DNA from: Monosporascus cannonballus
Taxonomy: Eukaryota > Ascomycota > Sordariomycetes > Xylariales
Assembly: GCA_004154925.1 (NCBI GenBank)
Contig: QJNS01000188.1
Span: forward strand, 94,474-158,473
Length of the DNA: 64,000 bases
Direction: 5' to 3'
Of this stretch, positions 13,241-25,240 are shown piece by piece. The notes beneath the pieces are model-generated. The model searched no databases, was not told the DNA's origin, and worked only from the letters and a program-made list of their open reading frames with translations. The position numbers and the translations under genes were made by a program. How positions within the stretch are numbered: the stretch's first letter is position 1; each line of letters starts with the position of its first letter.

Positions 13241-14849
13241 TTTTTAATTAATTTATAGACGGTTATTACGATATTAACTATTTGTAAAGATATTTAAACA
13301 CGAATTTATTTAAAAATATTTTTTATTTTTATAATTAATACTAATAAGTCCAAAATAAAAGGCCGACGAGTTGACGTTATTGAATCGTAATCAAAGCCGA
13401 AATCGATTTATAATATCCAATTTTTTTAAAAAAAATTTCAAATTGTTTTCCGAAGTTTATCGTTTATTATTTGCATATTATTAAACTTATTACTAAATTG
13501 TTAAAAAAATTTAATACTAAGATAAACAAATAGTTTTACGCGCTCGAAAGAATTAAAAAAAACATTTTATAAATTAAAAATCAGATTTTAATTACCGATG
13601 ATTTTCTAATATTAAAATAAATTTAAAAATATTAAGATAAGAATAAATACTTTAATAAAACGTATATTAAAAATATTATCACAAAAATATAAAGAAAATT
13701 AACGTCTAATTATATATTAAACGTGGAAATTTAATTTAACGAAAAACTAGGTAATAAAATAATAAAAAGTCTTAGCGGTAATAAAACTTTAAAATACTAA
13801 CGTTAATATTTCGAAAGCGTAACCTTAAGAAAAATTTAATTCGAGAAATTTATCTTTTTTTTATAATTTGACTTTAAATTCTAATATAAATTAGGCGCCG
13901 TTAACCGAGTAGATAAATTATTTAAATGCTTAAATTATATATTCAAAATATTATATATGAAAATATGATTTTTACGATATTAAAAAGGTTAAAATTTATA
14001 GATAATATACTACAAAATATGCAGAACAAAATAGCAAATATGTAATACAATTTACAGATATTATAAAAAATACAAACTTTCTTAAAAACGGCGTAAAATT
14101 AATTTATTATTAAAATTTTAAATAAGTTTTAAATAATAAAAATTTAAATAACTATTATCTACGTAAAACAATGAAACGTCTTTGTTAAATAATTATAAAA
14201 GATTTCGAAAAAAGCGTAAAAAATATATATTTACACAATTTAATACTTATTTATAAAAATATAAATATAAATTACAGCAATAATACGATTAACGATTAAA
14301 TAATAATAACTGCAAATTATAATTATATTACAATCGAAATTCCAAAAATTTAAAAAAGATGAAATTAATAAAAAGATTATTATTTATAATTGATATGTTT
14401 GATGTTTTTTAGTCAAAGATTATCTAAAAATAAAATTATATTATAACTAAACGCTCTTTAACAAGTATATAATTAAGTTCCAAAATTGTCAATTAAAAAG
14501 TTAAATATTATAAAGTTAATACGAATAATTTTACGTTAAATCGAAATAAAAAATATTTTTTAAATTTAAATAAAATTTTATATTATAGACATAAATTCGT
14601 AATCTTATCGTAAGATAGTTTACTAAAATAATTAATTAATATTATAATAATTTAAAAGCAAAATATATAAAATATATCCGTACGTTCAAATTAATAACTA
14701 AAAGATTTTTTAAAAACATATAGCGAATAATATTCGAAAATATATTAAATAATATTCGAATTGCTAAGATATAACGAAACTATGTTATAAAGTATATAAA
14801 CAATAATGATTCTTATTATTAGTTAAATTACTTTTCTAAAAAATCTTAT

Positions 14850-15350
14850 TAGATTTTATTATAAAATTTACTAAAATTTTAAACCTAAACGAGCTAGAAT
14901 ATACCGTGATCTTAATAATCGTTAATTGTTTTACGAAATTAAATTTATTTATTTTTACGATTAAAACTTTAATCGTAAGCGAATTAACTCGATTACTTTA
15001 TAATAAAATAGAATATAGATTCGGTAAGCCGACTGGAATTATTAACGATAAAAATAAATTATTAATTAATTAATTTTAAGCAGAATTTTGCAAAAAACGA
15101 AATATAAAATAATAAATATCTATTATTTATTATTTGCAAACTTATAAGCAAGTAAAACGTCTCTATTAAATTTCAAAATATTTTTTTCGGAATTACATTA
15201 ACGAATATTAAATTAATTAAAATAATTTATTACAAAATACGGAATTTATATATAATAAAGTTCGAAACACATTTACCGGTCGTTTTCTATTCGAAATTTT
15301 ATACGGATATTATTTAAAAATAATAAAATACTTTTTACGAAAATTTGAAA
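14850..15350 (+). pseudogene. G integrase relic
   Basis: The + strand contains a K-F-I-Y-F piece (D-R-x-x-K-x-x-x-F type), and 350-400 bp later a T-G-R / F-E-I-L-Y-G-Y-like piece at about 15,270-15,310, both typical of gypsy integrase. The zinc-binding N-terminus was not found. The frame is interrupted by many stops. The 105-codon - strand frame at 15586-15903 is an artefact of AT-rich DNA. Confidence 0.5.
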
Positions 15351-17619
15351 AATAAGTGTAAAAAATAAAAAGATGCTTTAAAACATTAACAATTATTTAT
15401 CGAACGATAAACGAATATCAAAGAAATAACGACAATGTAAAAGAAAGTATTATAATTAACGTTATATACTCGTAAAATTTTAATTAAGGCATTAAATAAA
15501 TTTATCGACAAAATATTTCACATTTAAAAATAAAAATTTATACTTATTTATATCCAGATTTTACTTAAAAAGTAAATGGTTTTTTTCAAATATTAATAAA
15601 CAGATAATATATTTTCAATATCCTTATTAAAATCTTCATATAATTAAAAACTAAGTAACGTTTAATTAACGTTATTAAACTTAATAAAAGAATAAGAAAA
15701 ATAAAAAAATAAAAAATATTATTTATTACCAATATAATAAGATATAATAGAAACGTATAATTATATAACAAGGTTAATCTGCTAAATATAATATATAAAA
15801 ATCTCGAATATATTTCAATTACATATTTAAAATATTGCAGCATTATAAAAAAGGTTAAATACGTATATAAAAAATATAAAACCGTAAAATAATAATAATC
15901 CAATTAAAAATTAATCGTGTAATAATTATAAAACTGTAGAAAATAATTTTACAAAATTAAAATATCGAAATTAAAATATTAATTAATTATATAATAGTTT
16001 TTAAACTTTTAACAAATAATTGTTCTATTGTATATGAATTAAAAATCGACCAATAAAATATTATTAAATTTATATAACAAATCGTAGTATAATCTAAATT
16101 TAAACGGCAATATAAAAAGTACGAATTTTTATGTTAAATAAAAATTAAATTGAATTATTAAATTTTAAATTAAAATATGATATAAAAAGTTAAATTATAA
16201 TGCCTTTATTAAATAAAACAAAAATGAACAGAAATTAATAAACGATATAGAAAAATCGATTTTGTATTTCGAAAACAAACTTTTGCGTTTAACTATTAAA
16301 TTTTACGTTAATTTGTCTTTTGTAAATATATTGAAAAAGTTAGTATATATATATTAAAAAACGGTCATATTTATTAAACTTATTAAACGTAAAATTTGAA
16401 AACAGAAATTAGAAACATTTTATTTTTTATAAAAATAAGCCTTAAACAATCGAAAAATAATTTATTATTGACTTAAAATAAAAGATTACCTTTAAAAAAC
16501 TTAACGTATTTAGACTTAATAACGGCTTTACTAGATAAAAACATATTTTATTTATAGTTATTAATAAATGTTAAAATTGCGTTAAGATATTAAAAGATAA
16601 ACGAAAAATATTCGTAATAGAGAAATATAATAATTTAATAGCTTTCGAAAGGTGTTTTATTTATAAAAGTATTTTAAAATTACACTTAATCGAAAATTTA
16701 TTACAAAATAAAACGAATTATAATATTTATAAAAAAAGATTTAAGTTTATAAATTTATAAAGCAATATTAAGATTAAATTTTCGTAGCTGTAATAAACGA
16801 TTGAAAATTTAATTTCGATATATTAAGAAAGCGGTGTTTTTTAACAATAACTGTGTTAAGAACGAATTTAGCCTTATAAAAAACGTTAAGTTAGCGACCG
16901 ATCGCAAATACGTTAATATAGTTGTATAGAGTATTTGCAATACGAATTCTTTTCGAATTTATCGAGGATTTTCTAATTATCAGTGCCGAATTAAAAAATT
17001 ATTAAAGTACTACCTTTAAAATAATGGAGATTTAAATCAAAATTGATTGATAATACTAATAATATTAAAATTATATATTTATTACGCGTAAGATTTTAGA
17101 ATAATAATTAATTACAATATAAATGAGAGTATAACAAATCTGAATATAAATTATACGGTAGGTAAAATAATATTATACTGCGTAAGTATAATATAGCTTA
17201 TTACCGCTCATAATATAACTCATATTTATTTTATTAACGATATCGAAAAGATAATATTAAAAGGAATCCCGGTTATTTTTTATATTAAAATATTATTTTT
17301 CGTAAAATTGATTACGAAAAATAGATATTATAAATCAAAATAAAGTGAAAAACGTACGTAAGATGAACAAAGAAAACAATATAAAAATAAAAACAAAAAA
17401 GAAATTAAACTAAATATACTTAATTATCTAATATAGTACGTATTAGTTATTTTGGTATTTTACTTATAATATAATATAACTTACGTACTTAAAAACAAAA
17501 ATTTATCGACAAACTTACGTAACTAAATTTACGAATACATTATACTAAAATAATAGTATTATTCTTGAAAACTAAGAATTTAAAAAAAGAATATATTTAT
17601 AAATATAATCCTTATAAAG

Positions 17620-17801
17620 TAAGACTAGTAGTCGACTAGCTATCGATTAACTACCAATCTACATATTAATATAAATCTACTATTTAGCAGCTAATAGGAA
17701 ATACCAAATAAAAATAACCTAATATACTTGCTTCTTAGAATATATTTTATAACAAATCGAAGATCACCTTACTCTAGTCTACAGCTACTTATTATCTTAT
17801 A
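17620..17801 (+). repeat. 3' LTR of G
   Basis: It is a 182-bp direct repeat of 10516-10697. It is followed at 17802 by TAAAC, where sequence homologous to B resumes. Only 63 bp of A separate it from the right LTR of A, so G inserted close to the 5' LTR of A. Confidence 0.8.
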
Positions 17802-17864
17802 TAAACATAATATCGATATTACTATTTAAAGTTTAACGCTATTAATAAATAAAAACTTATAACA

Positions 17865-18250
17865 TATAATAACTAAACGGTTCAACTAATTATTATATTT
17901 AAATTGTACGAATTTATATCAGTGAAAATATTACAAAACTTTAAGTAATAAATATAATAACTATTTATATTTCGTAACATTAAAAGCGTTTTAGAATACG
18001 ATAGTTTATTATAAATTATTATCATTTAAATTATAAAAATAATAAATATATATATTTTAATTCGACTTACTAACTTACTATTAATAAATTGATAATCCGG
18101 TTTACTAGCTTACTACTAGTAAGTTAGTGATCCAGCTCACTGGTAGTAAGCCAGTGAGCTGGTGATTTATTACGTAATCTGATCTACTTAGTTTTTTGGC
18201 CGTTGCTATTGCGACCGTTTTTAAAAGCCGTGGTTTATTAGAACGTGACA
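17865..18250 (-). repeat. LTR of A (right, 5' LTR)
   Basis: It is a 386-bp LTR whose first 16 bases match the solo LTR start allowing only G-to-A and C-to-T. It ends TGACA and is followed by CTTAA, the target duplication. The middle (about 18,060-18,165) carries imperfect inverted and direct repeats built from GTAAG, CAGTGAG and CTCACTG words. These are shorter or different in the sister LTRs. Confidence 0.85.
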
Positions 18251-18255
18251 CTTAA

Positions 18256-20068
18256 ATTATTAATAACTTAACGCGTTACTGCTAGATAAAGCTTAAAATA
18301 TGTTACTAGATTTTTGTTAGAAATAAAATCGTAAAACTAATAAAGATGTAGAATTAACAGAGAATATAAAATATCGGTGAGTTAACTAGCTATATATAGA
18401 TCTGCTAAGCTCTTGGCAGCTCTTAGGACCGTATAATCCCTAACAACTTTTCTTAATTACGGTAACTCTATACGAAATTAGATTTTCTGAATTAATTAAT
18501 TTTATTTAAATCCTAACTAAATAGTAAAAAAAATGAGTTTCGACTATAATTAAGTACATGTTAAAATTCGAAAGAATTAATATATAGTTAAGCGTTTTTA
18601 ACGAAATTCTTTGGTTTATAATTAAATATAATATTTATATCGTGTTAATTTTCTTATTATTTTTAAAAATAATAGAATATTTTATAAAACAAATATGTTA
18701 AAACTTGAGCAATAATTATATTAAAAAATAAGATTCGATATATCTGATAAAGCGATGAAATATTATTACTTAATTATAGAAAATAATTTAAAACGTGAGT
18801 TTTAAAAATATTTTCTAATTAATATAGATATTTATATACAAATTTAATAAATATAGAATATTTTAGAAATTTAAAGTTAATATTATTATTGGTAACGATG
18901 TTTAACTATGTTAAACTTTAATACTTGCGTATATATATTAATAAATATGTCTTTTTATATATTTATAATTATTATAACTCGACTTAATATTAAATTTGAT
19001 TAACTTAATATTGTTAATATACGTATATATTTTACATGAATTTGGACTTTCGTATTTTCATATAAATTTATAAAAAGCCTTATACGATTTAAATCGATTG
19101 TTTATAATAAAGAAACTTAATAAAAAAATTAAAAATCTATTGCGAATAATCTATACGTTATATTTAATAATTAGTTAATGTTATTTTTCTCAATATTAAC
19201 GATATACTCATAATATATAAAATTTGTAATAAAATATACGTTAAATTGTTTCTAAAAATAAATATAACGTTTTATATTAACGTCTTTTTAAAATAATAAT
19301 TATTATTTTTTAAAAGATATATAATAAAAAATCGCGTAAATAAGAAATTATAGTTATTATAAGATATTTGTTAAGAAAAGCGATATATACGTTTAAGATT
19401 CTTCAAATTTAAAAAACGTTACTTTAAAATCTTTAAATAAAAGGATTTTAAGAAATGTTAAAACGAAATATCGATAAGATTAAAAAACTGGATTTCGGAA
19501 AAATCAAAAACTTATTATATAGAATTATCGTTATTCGTCTAGATTTAATTAAAATTACTTTTTATTTATTACACTATTATAAATATTCTAGCTTTGTATA
19601 TTTTAGTGTTATTAATAAAGCTAATTTTTACGTTTATTTTATATATCTCTTAATTATAGATTTCGAAAATAATAAAAATCTTAACGTATAATTGTTTCTA
19701 TATACAAACAACGCCTTTTTTACAAATAATCTTTATCGGAAAACATTTTTAAAAATTCGTATTTTTACTTTTCGATACTTTTATCGCATAAAAGATTAAT
19801 AAGCAAAATATAATTATTATTTTAATTACGAAAATTAAATTACTAACATTGTTACAAATTATTAAAAATTTCTTCTATATTAAAATAATTTAATATTATT
19901 AAATTAAAAATTAAATAAAACTTAATTACCTAAATAAATAATTATTACATAATACGATTAATAATTTAGAAAATTATATAATTAATTATGAAATTAAAAT
20001 ACGTTAATATCTATAATTATTAATTTCGCGAAATTTATTTAATAAAAAAAAATTAAAATCGAATAAAT
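18256..20068 (+). pseudogene. H reverse transcriptase region, Copia-type relic
   Basis: This piece continues element H after A. On the + strand around 19,160-19,200 a frame reads N-x-L-M-L-F-F-S-I-L-T-I-Y, similar to the Copia reverse-transcriptase block with F-x-x-V-D-D-I (D lost). A 78-codon open frame at 19455-19691 lies within it, has no recognisable motif and is probably part of the decayed polyprotein. The first 200 bp (18.26-18.46 kb) are noticeably less AT-rich. It ends at TAAAT, the target site of D. Confidence 0.45.
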
Positions 20069-20217
20069 TATCACGACACTATACGTCTCTGAGTTTCTGG
20101 AAGATATTCTATTATTGCACGAGAAAGAAAAAAAAGAGCTATCTAGCAGGCGCGCAACGCTTGCATATATATAGCGAAACGGCGGCTTAAATAAGCCACT
20201 TTGCTGATGCTGTAACA
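20069..20217 (-). repeat. 3' LTR of D
   Basis: This 149-bp LTR reads TGTTACAGC... to ...GTCGTGATA on the - strand. It is preceded by TAAAT. On the internal side a purine run (AAAAAAGGAGGG on the - strand, about 20222-20233) is the likely polypurine tract. Confidence 0.87.
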
Positions 20218-20906
20218 GTAGCCCTCCTTTTTTAAGGCAGTTATCTCTAATTGCATAAAAGAAAAAAATGAAAAACTTAAACGTTTTTCTCGGATTCGAA
20301 CCTTAGTTAACTGGTAGCATATTAGGTATCGTAAAACGTCGTAACGTTAATATGGCGTACGCGCGATATAACCGAAATAAGGCCGCGATAATAATCAAAT
20401 AACGGGGTACCGTATAAAAAATATATAATACTAGTTCCGATACGGAAATGGTAATACCGTTATACGAAATATTATTAGCCCGACTGGATTTTGCCATATC
20501 CCTTTTTTATCGCTTTCGCGATATAAATACCAGGTATCTCTTTAATTTTTGTTCTTTGTTTTTTCGTTATTTTTATAATGTTTTTTTATTATTATTTTGT
20601 AAATTTGTTTCGTTGCCGTCACAAAATTTTCCCAGCTTTATATTATTTATATAACGTCCGTTTATACGAAACGGCTATACCTAATTTATTTTAAATATAT
20701 CTTTTTTAATTATACTCCTAATATGAGAAAAAAAAACTTTTTACTACCGTTTTATTTCTATTATAACGGCAAAATGCATATTTTATATTAAGTATTAAAA
20801 ATATATATAAATTAATAAATTATATACGTTATAATATTAACGTTACGTTTACGGAATATTATTATTATGTTAATTTTTCGATATATAATTAATGGAAAAT
20901 ATTTAA

Positions 20907-21176
20907 GGCGATTACCTAGATTTGGATACCCTTTTTTATTAAATAAATTTTTATTTCGATATTAATCGTAATAACGATAAACAGCCGATTTTCGGTAACG
21001 ACAACAACGAGACGTATACGTATTTTAACGGTTTTCGTCGAGAACTTTACAGAACGGTATTCCGATTTTATATTATTTTCGAAACGGCTGAAAAAATTTA
21101 TCGTATTGCGTTTAATATAATAATCGCGAAAACAAAACCGATTATTTTACGTAAGTTGCCGTCCGATAAACTTTAA
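20907..21176 (+). pseudogene. D antisense auxiliary ORF fragment
   Basis: On the + strand, opposite to D's pol, a 90-codon stretch starting G-D-Y-L-D-L-D has only one internal stop (TAA where a sister copy also has TAA, probably an original tryptophan) and ends ...K-L followed by TAA at 21174-21176. It matches the - strand of C at 33166-33492 almost throughout, including T-Y-T-Y-F-(N/D)-G-F-R-R-E-L-Y-R and the tail I-I-L-R-K-L-P. The product is unknown to me. It probably extends upstream (about 20.7-20.9 kb), where frames are worse. Lying between pol and the 3' LTR in antisense, it looks like an accessory gene of this element family. Confidence 0.55.
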
Positions 21177-23949
21177 TATAAATTTATAACTCTTATTGCG
21201 TAAAGAACGTTATAAATATGCAGAAATATATATTCCGTAATAATATAATATTAATTTTATAATAATAAAATAACTCTTTGATCGCCGCTTAAAAAACGAT
21301 CAAATATTATTTCGTTATTAATAATAAAAGGTATTAATTATAAACGTTAATTAGACGTATTTTTTGTAATAAAATATATATTATTACTTTTGTAACTTTA
21401 TATACCGGCTAAGTAAACGTTAATATTACGATATTTTTTTGCGTTTTGACAATTTTTAATTATTATATTATTATTGTAACGCCATATTTTCTTTTAGAAT
21501 TAAGTTATTTTATATTATATAATTATTATTTAATTATTAGTTTTAATAATTCGTTTATTTATAACGTTAATAAAATTTATACTTATTTTTATTAATCTTA
21601 ATATAATATAGATTTTATAGTAATATTATTACGTTATTAATTAAATAAAAAACATTTTACCTACGTTTTGCGTTATTTTTCGTTATTATTTTATTAATAC
21701 CTAATATTAATTAAATGGCCTAAATTTATTACGGTTAATTTTGAAAATTCGGTTATATTAAAATTATATCCTTTAAAATTTATAACCGGTTGTTATATAA
21801 AGCGATATAATTACAATTATATAGCCTTATATTAAAGGCCGTATTTAATATATTTAAAATTTAGAATTTTTTCAAAATGTTATTCGACGTTCTTTATATT
21901 CTCCGTATTCGTAACGATAACGCTTTCGGTCCGAATATCCTATTTCCGGTTTATTATTTTTTATTTTAAAAAGTTTAATTTATAATGTTAAATTAAAAAA
22001 AATTAAAAGTTTAAAATAACTTACATTATACTGATAATCTTACGGTTACAATATAAAAGTATATTTTAATAATTACAAAAAAGCCTATTTATTTATCGTT
22101 AAACTTATTATTAAGTTATTTTAATTTTATATAATATATAATAACTTAAATTTATTTTTCTTTTATTAATATACCGGCGTTATTACGATATCGGTTAACT
22201 TATTCCGTATATCAGTTTTATATTTCCGCTATTAATACTTTAATTTTTCTCAAAATTAGTTTTAATTTATTTACGTAATTTGGTACTTTAATATATTTGT
22301 TTTATTTTGTAACCATTTTGAGAATTTCGGAAAGTCGTTCTAGTTCTGTACTTATAATAAGATAAAAATTATAATTAATAAAAACGTTAAAATGATAATA
22401 ATTTCGGATATATAATTATTATTAGCAAATTCAATTAAAAAAGGCTAATTTATTTAATCGTTTTAATAAAACGAATAATAATCTTATAAATATTACTTTA
22501 TCGCCGTATTAACAATTTTTATTTAATTATTAATTTAAAGCTAGTAAATTATCGAAATACAAAATATAATGCCTAAATATTATTTTATTTTTTGTTAAAA
22601 AAGTTAAAATAAATTATATATTATAATCCGATATAATTATGGCTAAAATATCGTATAAGCGGTATATATTATAAAAAAACGTTAACGAAAATAATTACGG
22701 ATATATTCGTAATAACAATAAAGTAATATATTTTCGTAAATTTATTAATTATTATAAAAACATATTTACAAATATGTTCGAATTTTTTATAAAAAAGAAA
22801 AAAACCAGTATAATTTACGAAAATATTGTTTTATAAGCGGAACGGGATAAATAAAAAATCAAAAAAATTCGTCGGCGAAATTTTAAATACCTTAATATGG
22901 TAACAAAAATAATAACCTTATACGGACGTAATTATATCCCGTAATAAACGTAATTAATAATAATTCCGTTATAATAAGTTGTATATTTTAAAACGTTTCG
23001 AATAATCCGTTAATATTATATTATAATTACGGTATAATATTTATAATTTTAAAATTTTATTATCCGATATCAATAATTTATATTTAATATAAATATGCTT
23101 TTATATCGTTTTGTAATCGGTATTCGTAATTTTAAATACCTTATAAATATTTAATTTAAATTACTTATAAATTAAATTTATAAATGCGGTCAAAATATCG
23201 TTAATTAATATGGATAATTTATATATATTATTAAATAATATATTTATTAATTAATTAATATTTATAGCGTATATTTTAAAAAAAGTTTTTATTATTCGAA
23301 TAAGAATATTATTCGATATCGGTATATTATTTTATTATTAATAATATCATGGCGGTATATAAATTAAACGCCGGATTAACGTAATAACATATCTAAAATC
23401 GTAATCCTTTTTTTTAATTTATAAATTATTTAAAACCGAAAACCGTTAAAAATTTCGAATTAAAATATTTTACGTTAATTTAAAAGCTTTATAATAACAA
23501 AATATTATAAGTTTTTATAATTAAAAATAACTTATGTAGCTTTTTCGGCTTTTTATAATTTTTGGCGTTATTTTTCGACAATCTTAATAATAATTAATAA
23601 TTTTTTATTATAAATTTTATAATTATATTTTATTAAGTTATATTTTTTAAGAAAAAAAAGATAGGCCGTAAAACGTTTAACGTATCGTATTACGAAAATA
23701 TTTCTTTTAACGTTTAATTAAAAATATTAAGGTTTAAAATTATTTTACGCCGAAAATCGTAATATAATAAAACCGATACCGTAAAAAGGTATTTTTAAAA
23801 CGTTAAAAGGCCGTTATAGCGTTTTTATTAAAAAAATCTATTTATTTTACCTTATTTATTAATGTAATTAAAAGTTTCGTAATTAATAAAAAACTTTTTA
23901 TAAATCGCCGGTAAAATTTTATAAAACAGAAAAAAATTATAATTTTCGT

Positions 23950-24632
23950 AATATTTCGAAAAAAAATTATTAAATAATTTTAATTTTTTCGAAATTTATA
24001 ATAATATTATCGATAAAGATTATTAAGTTTAAATAACGTATTTTCGTTATATTAAATTTATATTTTCGAATATTAATTATTAATTTTACGTTTATAAAAC
24101 GGTAAATTATTTTACGTATATAATCTTTATATTTCTTTTACTTTTATTATAAATCAAAATATTATTAAAATAAATTATAACCTATTTATTTAAAAAGTTC
24201 GAATACCGTAAAATTAATATAATATTAAAAGGAATTCGTAACGTTTATTATACCGAAATTTATAATAAGGTATTAAAATAATTCGATTTAAATTATAAAA
24301 ATATTTTTTTATTTATTTTTAAAAACAATATATAAAGGATTAAAAGCTGTAACGATATTAAATTTCGTAAATATTCGCGCTAAATAAAAAGCCTCTAAAG
24401 TTTTTCGGATTAAAGTAATAAAATAACGGTTTTTTATTATAACGTTATTAAAGCCGCAGTAATTAATATAAATACGTATTTTATTTCCCGGTTTTTTTAT
24501 AAATAAAATAAAAGTTATTATTAAAAAATTATTAAGGTAGGTAGAATCTTTTTTTAGATAATTATCGATATATTTCTGTACTCCTAGCAATTTATAACGG
24601 AATATAGTTTTTGTGCGATTATACGGTAACAT
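23950..24632 (-). pseudogene. D reverse transcriptase, gypsy, RIP-decayed
   Basis: The 107-codon open frame at 24309-24632 (-) is the N-terminal half of a Ty3/gypsy reverse transcriptase. It has Y-I-D-N-Y-L-K-K (linker before the fingers), then F-I-L-F-I-K-K-x-G-x-K-I-R-I-Y-I-N-Y, then N-V-I-I-K-N-R-Y and F-T-K-F-N-I-V-T-A-F-N. The family has F-T-K-L-D at the first catalytic aspartate. Here it is N, as expected from a G-to-A change. The frame is lost after 24309. The sister copy in C (27881-28177) is nearly identical in layout. The element would have used it to copy its RNA in cytoplasmic particles. Confidence 0.85.
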
Positions 24633-25095
24633 TTAGCCTAAAAATATTTCGATTTTATGGTCGAAAAGTCGGTACGGTAATAAGAATTTAATATTACGTA
24701 AAATAAATATTTTCGTTAAGTTATAATATTTACATAATAACTTTTTTAAAATCATAATTATTATTATTAATAATTTGCCGTCGAAATATTTTTATATATA
24801 TTTTTTAATTATGCGGCATAATTAAAGCATTTCGGTTATTTAATTATAAAAAGCTCGTAATCTAAAGAGAATAATATTTAGATTAATATTATCGTTTAAA
24901 ATAAAAATATTACGCAAAACCGCGGTAAGCGTTAATAACGTTATTTTATTTGCGAATAATAGCTGGAAAAATAAAATAATGACTTTACGTAATACGTTTA
25001 TAAAGGCAAAAAATCTGGCTAAAGGTATAAAATCTATTATTATATTTTTTATGCGGCGAAATATTAGGAAATTAATAACGCGGAATAATCGTACC

Positions 25096-25240
25096 TGTTA
25101 CAGCATTAGCAAAGCGGCTTATTTAAGCCGCCGTTTCGCTATATATATATAAGTGCTACGCGCTTACTAGATAATTTTTTTTTCTTCGTACAATAACAAA
25201 ATATTTTCCAGAAACTCAAAAGACGTATAGCGCCGTAATA
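25096..25240 (+). repeat. 5' LTR of C
   Basis: This 145-bp LTR starts TGTTACAGC and ends CCGTAATA (from GTAACA). It contains the 18-nt inverted repeat GCGGCTTATTTAAGCCGC at 25114-25131 and a TATA run just after it. It follows target site GTACC. Confidence 0.87.
25140..25152 (+). promoter_or_regulatory. TATA-box candidate in C/D-family LTR
   Basis: A TATATATATATAAG run lies about 45 bp inside the LTR, directly after a GC-rich inverted repeat. The same run is kept in the three sister LTRs (for example 34219-34231). Position and conservation suggest the U3 promoter TATA element. The RIP background is TA-rich, so conservation in all four copies is the main argument. Confidence 0.4.

Larger units (their letters stand above)
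10516..17801 (+). mobile_element. Element G: Ty3/gypsy LTR retrotransposon nested in A
   Basis: G has two 182-bp direct repeats at its ends (10516-10697 and 17620-17801), beginning TAAGACT (from TGAGACT) and ending CTTACA/CTTATA. Comparison with B, which lacks G at the equivalent place (about 50.9 kb), shows the right flank resuming at TAAAC. The left flank ends TAAAA, giving a 4-of-5 target duplication. Reverse transcriptase fragments (12.85-13.24 kb) and integrase fragments (14.85-15.35 kb) read on the + strand in gypsy order. Length is 7286 bp. All frames are broken. About 2.2 kb between integrase and the 3' LTR remains unexplained. Confidence 0.82.
4399..18250 (-). mobile_element. Element A: Ty3/gypsy LTR retrotransposon, interrupted by G
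   Basis: A is flanked by LTRs at 4399-4712 and 17865-18250 and by a perfect 5-bp duplication CTTAA (4394-4398 and 18251-18255). The LTRs begin TGT and end ACA in form, partly mutated to TA. Reverse transcriptase reads on the - strand at about 7.2-7.8 kb, so the element is - oriented and its 5' LTR is the right-hand one. Without nested G (7.3 kb) it is about 6.6 kb. It is collinear with element B throughout: for example 8.9-9.1 kb of A matches 49.2-49.4 kb of B. Every frame is full of stops, and differences from B are mostly transitions. Confidence 0.88.

Noticed and set aside
15586..15903. 105-codon - strand frame rich in Y, F, I and L
   Set aside because: Typical product of AT-saturated DNA; antisense to the decayed G pol and with no counterpart in other elements.
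19455..19691. 78-codon + strand frame in H
   Set aside because: Lies within the Copia polyprotein remnant and has no start or domain features. Treated as part of the pseudogene.
20290..20335. Possible tRNA gene (B-box-like plus TTAGTTAACTGG A-box-like word)
   Set aside because: The two boxes are on opposite strands and too close together, and no acceptor stem pairs.
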